This document shows, one piece after another, positions 37,401-49,400 of a stretch of 64,000 nt of DNA. The stretch comes from Haliotis asinina. Lineage: Eukaryota; Mollusca; Gastropoda; Lepetellida; Haliotidae. The notes beneath the pieces were generated by a model. That model was not told where the DNA came from, ran no database searches, and saw nothing but the letters and a program-made list of their open reading frames with translations. Both the position numbers and the translations under genes were made by a program. Position 1 is the stretch's first letter. Each line of letters opens with the position of its first letter. Where the stretch lies: assembly GCF_037392515.1 (NCBI RefSeq), contig NC_090288.1, positions 8,549,501-8,613,500 on the forward strand. The letters are read 5' to 3'.

Positions 37401-40400
37401 TCAGTACTTTTCGTTCCACTCCCTACTGAGTCTAACAAAACCTTATGGGAGGTTGCGTCAGGTAACCTTTGAGATTGACCAATCAGAACACAGCTTACCA
37501 AATCACATTGGCACTTACAAAGTGCACATTCGCACATACCTCTTGAACTTTTCATCTCGAAAAGGTTTGTACCCGAATGATTCCGAATGCTATTTAGCGT
37601 ATGCTCGCTTCCGGGGGATGCACAGCCATGACAACAGTACAGTACAACCATAACAATGGTGAGTAAACAGTCGCTGAAGGTAGTGTTTTTGGCAATATTC
37701 AAGGACATCATCTTGCGGCAATATTAGCTACTGGTAACCATGTCAACAGAAAACCCAAAGCGTATATACTGCAGGTCAAATAACTATGTTATATGCGGGT
37801 TTTTGTTCGTGGAGAGACCTGTGTCACTGACGTGAATATTTTGAAAGTCCCTACGATCCCTAAATTGTAGCCGTTGTCTGATTGGTTAAATCTATTTAAC
37901 TGTCTCGCGTTTGATTGGACGGTCACTGGTCGCTGAAAGGTTACCTGATGCGACCTTTTACTACGTTTTGTTAGACTCAGTGGTGGAGTGTAACGAAATA
38001 CACTGAGACTAAGTTTACTTAGACTGCAGGAATTTTAGAACTGGCATATTAACTTTGTCGAAGTAGATAAACTATTACTATTTAAAATATTCTAAATGCT
38101 ACCTTAACTTTGTTTAAATATACATATACATTAAAATATTCAAGAGTTATCATCTCCAGTATCATCACACCTGAATTTCACCTCGATATAATACTTATTT
38201 CTTAAAAAATGTTGTTTCCTATGCTCTGCAGATATTCTGTTTTATTCCATGAAACAGACCTGTATAATCATGAAAAACAACTGAGATACACTAAGTGGAA
38301 AGTATTAATGTTATTTCTTTGATTCCAATATGTTGACTTTAGCAAATATTTAAGTACAGAGTGGATATACTTGGCAAATAAAAATGTACAACTTTCAGAT
38401 GAAAAAGATGACAAATCACAAAACTACATTCAAACATCTAAATAAATAAAAACAATAAACAGAACTGGCCAATCAAATATACTATTTACTGGCTTGGAAA
38501 GTGACTCTGGTTCTTAGATTTTTCAAGATAATACTACAGACATGTAATGAAGGTTACAAAGTTTGAAACATTCAGAAGCTGATCAATAGCATTTAACAAA
38601 AAGAGGATAGCATTTAACAATTTGACTTATGGAATAAAGAACCTATTCCATTCTACAACAAAAAAGATATGACACATCTTGATATCATGCCATGACCACT
38701 TTTAAAGATATTTTCTAAAACAGCAGAGCAGAAAATAACACGAACACAGACACAGGTGAACTAAATGGGAGCACATTGCACAGTTGTAATGAAGATATTC
38801 ATATTCAGCTCTGATGGATGAGTGAACGATCTTGGTTTAACACTGCTTTGGAGCTGACAAACCAGGAATCATAGTGAAGGATTTATACTGAAGATGACAC
38901 CTGTTATACAGTACTGAGAGAAACAGCTCTGAACACTGCATAGTAAGCAATGCCCATATTGCAGCTCTATATTTTCACAGGGCCTGAGGAGATTAGACAG
39001 GCAAAATCCCTGCAGACGATTTCATTAGATGCACTAAACTTAATTGTAAATTCTTTATTGGCCAATAATATGCATACATCCAGGAATTCCTACCGGTATT
39101 TTATTTGATTTGCACACTACAATTTTGTGTCTCAGAAAAAATGCAATCTGTTGCCAACCAGTCTAAGTAAACTTATCCTCAGTACTTTTTGGTACACTCC
39201 ACTACTGAGTCTAACAAAAACCTTATGGGAGGTCGCGTCAGGTAACCTTTGAGACTGACCAATCAGAACACAGCTTACCAAGTTGCGACAGTGGACATTC
39301 GCACATACCTTTTGAACATTTTTTCTTGAAAAGGTTCGTACCCGAATGATTCTGAATGCTATTTGGCGTACGCTCGCTTCCGGGGGATGCACACGGCGTA
39401 CGTACAACCATGACAACGGGGAGTAAACAGTCGCTGAAGGTAGTGTTTTTGGCAATATTCAAGGTTGTTATCTTGTGGAAATATCAGCTAATGGTAACCA
39501 TGTAAACAGAAACCCAAAAGTGTATATACTGCAGGTCAAATAACTGTGTTATATGCTGATTTTTGTTTGTGGAGAGATCTGTGTCAGTGACCTGAACATT
39601 TTGAAAGTCCCTACGATCCCTAAATTGTAGCCGTTGTCTGATTGGTTAAATCTAATTGGTCGCTCAAAGGTTACCTGACGCGAACTTGTACTAGGTTTTG
39701 TTAGACTAAGTGGTGGAGTGTAATGAAAAGTACTGAGGATAAGTTTACTTAGACTGGTTGCCAAGTGGATGGATCTTTTGGAGTAGTTTTAAAGTCAACA
39801 GAGATTTCTATGACAGGTTCCTGCCTATAATGGCATTCTCTCGTGACTTGTCTCCAGTTGTATGACATGCATAATGAAACAATGACCAAAGCCACAGGTG
39901 GACGGTAAGTGTTAAAGCCCATAACATGGTGCCATTAAACGCGAACATTTGTCAACAATATTGTTAATACAAGGAGTTTAAGCCTAAATAACTTTATATC
40001 ACATCTTTGAAGTGGAAGGGTAAATGTTGCCCTACACAAGGTTGTGATTCTTGCTTAATCTTCAAAAAAACAAATTACTTCAATTTCTCTCAAATTGCAT
40101 ATCAATGAATCAAATTGTGTTGGATATCCAAGTTACAGTTACCATTATGTGATGGTACAGTGGAAATAATTGAGACTGGACCAGGCAATCTTATGATTGA
40201 TATTACAAGCAATAGAGGGTATAATGAAATGGCATCAATGAAATCATGAAGTGTGAACACCTGATCTATGAAGACACTTCTGGGCACCATTTCACAGTAG
40301 TGCTGTGACTGTCGTACCACCTATGCTACAATATTAACTTATGAACGTCCTAGAGGTACGACTGCTTTGTAAAACAGACCCCTGATGAAAAGAAAAGGCT

Positions 40401-43400
40401 ACATGGGTCCCACTGTAACCCTTAATCCCCATGGATTTGTTGAAGAGCGGTCTGCCTTGCCATGCTAATTTACAAAAAACAGTATAAAGACTGTGAGTCT
40501 GAACCAGATCACCCAGTGGGTGATGTGGAGACAGTCAAAATATCAGTGGCAGTAAGTCATCACACCAACCATGATCAATGGACTATTTTGGATCAATGGA
40601 CTATGCACCTGAACCTTTGGCTGGAAGGGTTGAGTTAATAGATTAATAGTTCATAGATAAACCTAGAAAGACAATGAAGCTTTCTAATCTATCTACTGCA
40701 ATATTAATGTTCAACATTTTGGTTGAATATCTGGATCCACTTTCTTTTGATAAGCCAACAAAAAATGTATGCATTTGAATATAGCTGTATAAATCTGGGT
40801 TTATAGTGCCATATGAAATGACTAAAGAAAATATCTAAAAAAAAAAAAAAGAAACAAAGAAAGAAAGAAAACAACACATAATTTTCTAGAATAGAGATAT
40901 TTGAATCGGTTCTCATTCCAGAAGTGTCAACAAAAACATTCTGAAGACATCACAACAACTGAAACTTTTTCACTTTTATTCTAAAAAACCCCAAGATGGC
41001 CACTGTGCATGAAATTCTATTCATAAAATTACTTTTACATATTTCAACAAGAATATGAATACAATACATACACATGGCAATAGATCATTTCATGATTTCC
41101 ATTACATCTTATGGGCTTTTTTCTACATCATAGCCAAGTCTGGAGGATAACATTAAGACTCTTTCAGGTTTCAATCCGTCAGTGTTGCAAAAATGAACTA
41201 ATCTAGGATGATAATTTAACCACGTATAAACAAGTACATGTGAAACACTTCATACAATTGAGCACAAGTTAAACCAGTTAAAACACATCAAACAAGTGTT
41301 AATCACCAAACACATGCCATTCAGTCAGCTATGATGCTATCTAACATCCAAGTACATAAAACCACATCAAAAATAAAAATAATACCTGTTCCACAAATGG
41401 ACAAAATATGTAGATGTGATTGAGTATCTGACGATAATTGTTCATCGACATTTAAATACCAGCTGATGGGAAGCAGTGACATCATCAAACAATGTATGAC
41501 ATCAACATCTTCTGCATCAACGTGTCATAATTTAAGTAAAATATATATTCATAGAACAAATAAGGGGACACGTGAAAGTACAGAAAGTACAAGTGTCCTT
41601 ATTTCCAGAATTTCACTCACAGTGCAATACAAACCTTGTGAAAAAAACTCGCAAAGACTAAAGGAACACTTTTACTTTCATGTGTTCCCTTATTTGTTTC
41701 CATGAGTATATATCTAGCAGGAACATTCCCAGAAAATAAGAACAATGTTGAGTTGACGCACATTATTTCTGCTGCATATATAACAAAAGAATTTGTCTGT
41801 TTTCCAAGAACCTCATCCATATCAAGCCTGAACTAGTACAGAAAATCTGGGTTTGAAATTCCATTTAACAACACTCTTACTAATATCACGTAAAACTGTA
41901 TCACAATGACCAAACATTCATTACATCCCTACTCTCTAATCAATACTCCTGTAGCATACACCTCTAGTCACTTCAAGCAAGGGTGCCTTCAAGCTGACAT
42001 GCATATGTACCGATTGTCATAACACCGGTTAAAACTGTATAAATACACGATGCCGATGGTTGTGTAAAAATGATTGATGAGTTCCGATGAAATTGCATAT
42101 ACAGATGATGGGGATCAGAGACTTTATATGTACAAAAACCCTTGACTAACAGTAACCATGACAACTAAAAGCTTAGTCAGCAAAACAAATTAGGGCTACA
42201 GAATACACATGCATTTCTACTCAACAGCAAACAAAATTCCTCAATTTGAAGAGACATTTTCAAATTGTGGCTCAGCAGAGATCAATTTTGGAAAATTTCC
42301 ATAAACTATCACTGACAATGTTTGGCAGGAGACATTTGTCTCCTGAGGTCAACTTGCCCACAGCGGAGAATCAGACAAAAATTTCCTTATTCAAATTAAA
42401 TTACAATTCTCACAAGCAAAAGGTAAATGGTAAATGACAAAGTATACTTGACAATATTTACACTGTTTCACAAGGGAAGTTAAGTCAGTCAACCATTTTG
42501 ATAGATATTGACGATCTTAGCAACTGTTGTTCAACACTTCTATCACTATCTGAAGCATCTTGAGGAACAGTGTTGTGTTTTCTCTAAAGTGAACTTAACA
42601 TAAATTGACCGTAACAAATGATCGGTACTTTTCCTTCCCTTAACTCTAATGCCATACTCGGCAGTGTTAGAAGTATAAAATGGCAACCTGTATATATAAC
42701 TATGTGAGGACTAGACAATCCAGTGATTGATATCACGAGCAATGATCTTGTTTGTCAAAGCATAATTAGAATTACACTCAAGTCAAAAACTGACCAGCTG
42801 ATCCGTTCAGTCATCTCTTCTGACCAGCATAGTGAGACGAGTTTGGACCAGACAATCCAGTGATCAACAGCATGAGCATCGATCTGCACAATTAGGAACC
42901 GATTACATGAGTCCACCAAATCAGCAAGTCTGACCACCCAATCCTGTTAGTCGCCTCTTACAACAAGCATAGTCGCCTTTTGTGGCAAAGCATGGGTTGT
43001 TGAGGACCTATTGTACCCCAGATCTTCATGGGTCAGAGGACCAATTCCATCCATGGAATAATGACAAGCCGGGTTAACGACAACCCTGAATTACAGGCAA
43101 GGTCGGGTCACACAACCCATCATACAAAATGGTGGAAGGTATCCAGTTCAGGTTTACCTTTCAAATTTCTGCATATCTGTACCATGCAGACTTGTTACTG
43201 ATTATCATACAAAATCTTATAAAGATATTTTCAGTGGTATGAAAACATGTACTCTCAAAAAAGTCAAGGAAATGAGTTTTTGAAATTTGTCTGTAGCTAC
43301 ATCAATACCCCGAAGTGGAAAGGTCATTTGGATGTTTAAGATGATTCCAAAAGCAAATAATCATGTTGTCACAATGGAAACATGACCACAGAGAGGTAAC

Positions 43401-46400
43401 TAGGTCTATGACATGCTGGATGTATTTGAACAAGAGATAGTGGAAACCATGCAGCAACAAAAGAGGAACCTAGAACTGAGAATACTAATCCTACAAAACA
43501 GAGAAAAATGAAACACAGTCACCAGTAGGCTGTGAGACTGGGATGATAACACTGAGGAAAACACACCATGAGACAGACCGTGGAAATATCAAAATTCATC
43601 CATAAAAATAAATAAAATGCACTCTACATCTACGACATAAGTTATGGTACAATCATATACACATAGACCTTGCACATCAGCTGCTCATCCTCTGTCAACA
43701 AGGAATATATATAAACAATGGTATGCAAATCGGATCAGTTTCCAGCATTCATAACACATTTATTGCTGTGCTGTTAAATACTTTACACATCAAAATCATC
43801 ATAAACAGAGATAAAAGTACACTTATGCAAAAATGAAAATGTAGAAATTTACAAATAGTCATCAAGGAAATGTTTTAGGAAAATAGTTTCAACACTGGTT
43901 AGTCTAAGGACCATCCTGGCCAAGGACTCCAATCTTGTCATCAGTAAAAGGAAGCATACCAGTACACAAAGTAGGATATGAGGGCAGTCAATGGCACTAT
44001 GATGATCATATTGCCTCGGGAAAATTTCAAACAAATGCCGAATCCTGCCAATATAGCTATGAACGTCAGGAGATTGGGGGCATTTTTATTTTTATACGTC
44101 TTTTGCTTCTTGGCTTTCTTCTTATCCATGCTTGGGTGTGAAGGATGATTCGATTTGGGGATGTCTGAAAGAGAGGGGACGACATTAAATACCACTTATA
44201 TCGGAAATATGAAGTAATACAACCAAACTGCACAAGACAAGAAAGCCTGGGAAGGAAGCAAATGAACCAGGTTGGAATGCCACACTTGGTAGTGGGTTTA
44301 GAAAGAAACAGTGTCAAGCTGGTCCAAGGACAGCATTAGGGTTCAAGGAGGTAAAGAAGTCTTTATGAGCATAAGCCAATTCAGCAGTTTTTAGAAGGAT
44401 AACAACAGTTTTACAGCCCATGTCCAGAAACTTAAAGTAGCCGGCACAAAATCTCCAAGGAACAGTTTGAAATGAAAGGCCATCCCTGTGACAATAGGCA
44501 GAAGGTACACCTTCAGGAGATGCAGGGAACTGATTGTTCAACGGTTTCTTAAAGAAGAATTGTAATTGAAAGAGAGAGGTTTCATCCACCAGAATACAGA
44601 CACTGTGAAAAATACACTGAACCTTGTCATGGTAAATTCTTTAGAACTGATTTGAGCAAAATTCAAGATATATCACAGTGATGCCATAATGTAAGCATGT
44701 AATTACAATTTTTTCTCATTCCAGCTGACAACCATCTGTGATGCGATTACACTAAGGAAATATACACCTGTGTGCGCTTTACGTTTAACATGTTTTTATT
44801 CAACTGAGTAGGTTTAATTAGTGATCTCTCCTACTGTTACCCTGCAGTTAGCAACATTCCAGCCACAACACAATGGTCTGCAAGTTATCAAGTTTCTACC
44901 AGGTAAGCCAGCATAAGCAACCAGCTGTCTCAGCAACACAGAGTGAGGGACTCTTTTATTTCCTTTGAATAAACTCATCGGGTAGGTAGGTTAATGGCAA
45001 ATGTATTAGAAACTATTAACTATAAAACATCAAGAAAGAACAAGTTTCTCAGAAAACTGACTGGAAGTGATATTAATACAATCATTAGTTCAAACTAGTG
45101 TCATTTGCTAAATGACTATCATCATGCCGATTAGTTATGAGGTCTCATGTAGCAGGAATTGTGTATCAACAGTGAAACCTTTTGTCATGAATGTTGCATG
45201 GTGTCCGAAAGACATAATCATTAAATCTTGAGTTTGTTGCGCAAACTGTGTAGCTTTGATAAGTCAGTAAAATATGTATAAATGAGATTGGGTCTATGAC
45301 CTTTGGAAAATCTCACAACTTGAGGGACCTGCAGTGATCGTGTTCCATTCACATCAAGGGATTTCACTATCATGCAATTCCTTCAACTAAAACTCAGAAC
45401 TTAATGAACCTCAGACTCTAACATCCATGGTGAGAAAATGTCCTTCCAACACAAACTCACATTCAGACTGTTCTCACAAGAAACTTATTAAGCCGTCACT
45501 AAGTACTTGATGTTTCTAAATAGTAGTGCAGCATCTAAAAAAGATCTGTTTAAAAGACATGTTTGCTGAAACAATACAAAGTCATTTCTGACAAACAATA
45601 TCAACATATCCAGTCAAGTCTGACTTTAAAACTGTCATACCTATAACATGATGACATCTATTAACTTTAGACTATGAATTACAACATACTATCAACCCAA
45701 TAGACATATACAATTAAGGGAAGTGTATTATCTCGATTCATGAAAACATGATGGGGCAACAGTACCCCAGTGTCTAATGTTCTGCAGCAAACCTTCACAG
45801 TTGTGTCCCTTTGCTAAGGCAGGAACTGCTGGTCCAAAGTGAACTACAGAATCAGCCGTTTTTTATATCAGCCCCTTATCCAGAATAACTCACATCTGAC
45901 TCTCCACTCACAAAAAGTCAAATACCACAATCTAATGTTTACTGAGAAACTATGATACACCCTAACTCACCAACGAAAAGCATAAACAAGGTTCATACAG
46001 ATTCGGAAACACAAAGTATTTAGTCTTACATGGACTTCTCTGAGTTTTCTAGTTTTCAAGGCTTTCAAATAGTCAGTTTTAAGACTTTGGGGCTATTTGC
46101 CTCAATATGTCAGTTCTGTTTTTGAAATCAGTATGCTAAATGTTAGTCGGAAGAACTAAAATTACTATGACAATCACAAATTTTCCAGAAATGTTTACTT
46201 TCACAGCTATGAAACAAAATACTATAAGTCTGTCATCAATCATAATTCTTTTGTTTACATGTTTACGTGTTCTTAGTGTTTGGAGTAAGCAATGAAAATT
46301 TAACTTTAAACCCTGAACTAAACTGAGTGAGTGAGTTTAGTTTTACACTGCTTTTATTATTATTCTAGCTATAATATGGTGGGCGAAACCTGAAATGGGC

Positions 46401-49400
46401 CTCACACACTGTTCCCAGTTCTGAATTAAAAACTGAAATAAAAAGAGGTTGACACACTACCACTCTACTGTAATTCATGACCCAACAAAACCTTTTCTTA
46501 GAAAACTTCTACCCCTAGAATGTTAATACAGCAACTATCTCACACATATCATTGCACCTAGCCATATTGCTGAAGAGGCACAATTCTGTCAGGTAATTAT
46601 GAAGACATGATTTCATTGATAAATACTAAAAGCTCATTAGAATAACAAATAAGCATTTAGAATCATGATATTACATTGCTAGTTTCAACTCCTTTAGGCC
46701 TTAAAGAAGTACGAACATATTCATATCTGAACATATAACTTATAATTATACTATGTAACAACTTAACAAAATGAAGCCATAAATAGACATTCTAATCAAC
46801 CTCAAGTGAATCCAATTCTACTGAATATTGCATAATGTGGCATCAGTTATTTTTGAAGGTGTTTGGGCAAATCCATAATCTCTGTACTGCATGATCATGT
46901 TTTCCCTCACCACTGAAGTTCCTCATCATCTAAAAATGTTTACATTAAGAAGCACTGCTTGTAATATGAGACAAAATATAAAATCAGGGAGACACCACAG
47001 AGTGTTAAAATCAGGGAGACACCACAGAGTGTTCAAGTCTCTTTCTCTTTGGTGGCCCTGTTACCAGTGAATTACAGGCATATAACATTAGCAGTACTTA
47101 TCATCACAGGAGGAGGTTTATAATCACAAGCTGGGCAGGTGGAACCCCTGGTCATCCAATATTGCTGCTTTTAATGCAAATCCTTACTTGTAGTAGTTAA
47201 ATACGAGCGCTTGGTCCAAATACACCACAGCCTAGTCACTGTTGATTGGTCCACAAATTTGTATCTCGGACAATGTCCTCAACAATTCAATGACCAAGCT
47301 GTGCCAGATATTTAATTTTAAAATCATTCTGTTTCTGACTTCCACCATGTCTAGTCGCAAAAGGATATTACTATAGGCATTACACTGTCACAAATTGACG
47401 AAAATGAAAGTGATAAACTCTGGGATACAATCGATGATATCACTCTTTCACCAGTAATGGAAACAGAATCTACTGTGTTAGAGTGATTGACCCAGCTACC
47501 TAGCAAAGTTACAGGAATGTCAACACTTCCTGAAATGTCAAACTATGCACTCACGCAGACTTTAACCATGTATGATGTGGATATGCATAGCCCACTTCAT
47601 GGGAACTTTCAGGTTGATGCCAATGTGTTTGACGACAAAACTGTCATTGTTTTCATTAAAAGAGTAAATCAAATGTTGGTTGTCTTTTTAGAAGGTTTAC
47701 CTGTACTTGAGACAGACATTCATGTTTGTTAAAAATAGGTGTTTCTACAACTGCAAAGAGATAATCAGGAAGTTGAAGAAATCTGACAGTTGGAGAAATC
47801 AGAAAACTGTGGAGTAACTACAATGTATACAACACACCATAGCTCAGATCAAAGGAACCACAGTTGGGGCATGGTAGAATACATTTTATCCCATTTGACA
47901 AGACAAAACGTAATAACCATCATCAAGCTTCACAACACCTGCTTGTTATCCTGTTACACTTAGAATATATTTCTCATTACAGGAGAGGCTACTGACAAAT
48001 TCCTAGTCATTAAGAATAAACTGCAATCATACCTTACATGAGCCCCACACGTATCCTTATTGTATCCTACATGTGTCCTATATGTGTCCTAACCACACAC
48101 TACATGTGTCCTTATCATACCCTACATGTGTCCTTCACGTGTCTGAATCATACTCTGCATGTGTCTAATCATAATCCACAAGTGTCCTAATCATACTCTA
48201 CATGTGTCCTACAAGTATTCTAATCATACCTGCATGTGTCCTAATGATACCCTACAAGTGTTCTAACCATACCCTACATGTGTCCAACATGTGTCTAATC
48301 ATACTCCACAAGTGTCCTAATCATACCGTAGATGTGTCCTAATCACACTACACATGTGTAAGAAAGCCACGTATTAATACAGCTTATTTAACTGCCAGGT
48401 AGACAGACACTGGGCTTAACTTCTGAAGAGCTAATAGTTGTTTCTATAAACGCTTCAGTGGATAGTTTCATTATTATGTGTAAGTCCAAATCAAGAATCA
48501 AGGAGTCATCACAGATCACTCTGGAGCAAATGGTCAATGTGGGAAAATCGCTTCCTTAATCTGACCATTGGGATTTTCAGAAGAAATTACTGGATATTTC
48601 CATATTTTTACATACAGTAAGCATGCATAAGTAATGCTACTTTATCAGTTAAAATTTTAATGGGATATTTTGTAGTTACTGGGTAAAAATTCCTAAATCC
48701 CTTCCCAAAGTGATCCTTGAGTTATTGTTTGGCAGAGGTTCTATATTTTGTTTCTCTGACAGTGTCTTGTAAAGAGTTTGACTTGCCACATCACAATACC
48801 AGCATTAATATACACAAGCAACATAACTCCAATGTTAAGCAGAGGTAGACTCTCCAGAGGAGCTTGTGAGGCTGTATTGCACAACATCTGATACTATGGT
48901 AAACCATTGTGATATTAGTACACAGTGTTAGTGTCACACTCACCTTTGGGCTTCTTGACACATCTGTCGTCAGAGTTCCGTTGGTAGCCTTCCTTACACT
49001 GACAGCTGTAGGTCCCTGGCTCATTCACACACTGCTCCATGATCCCTGTACACAGGGAGCTGTCTGCAGCACACTCGTCCACATCTGGAATACATTCAGA
49101 CACATTCAGGCTGTCAGTGGAGCATACATGACACATACAGGAAGTCAGTGGAGCATGGGGGACACATCCATTTTATCAGTCTAGCATAGGGCACGTATAT
49201 TAACAGTGGAGCATTGGGAGGTGGAGGCGAACATCCATTTTATTAGTTGAGCATTTGAGACGCATCTATTGTAGAAGTGAAAAAGGAAGGACACATTTAT
49301 TTTATCAATGGAACATGGGGGACATCCATTTGTATGAGGAGAGCATGGTGGAGGGGCATTTATTTCATAAGTATAAGTTTTGGGGACACATACTCAGTGG

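Noticed and set aside
37385-39462. Open frames of 74-108 codons in the two long-TIR elements
   Set aside because: The two copies do not keep a common frame, and the frames include the terminal inverted repeats. Treated as non-coding.
47170-47732. 81-codon open frame and neighbouring SRKRILL-like reading
   Set aside because: I considered a transposase remnant, but no catalytic motif, ends or splice sites could be recognised.
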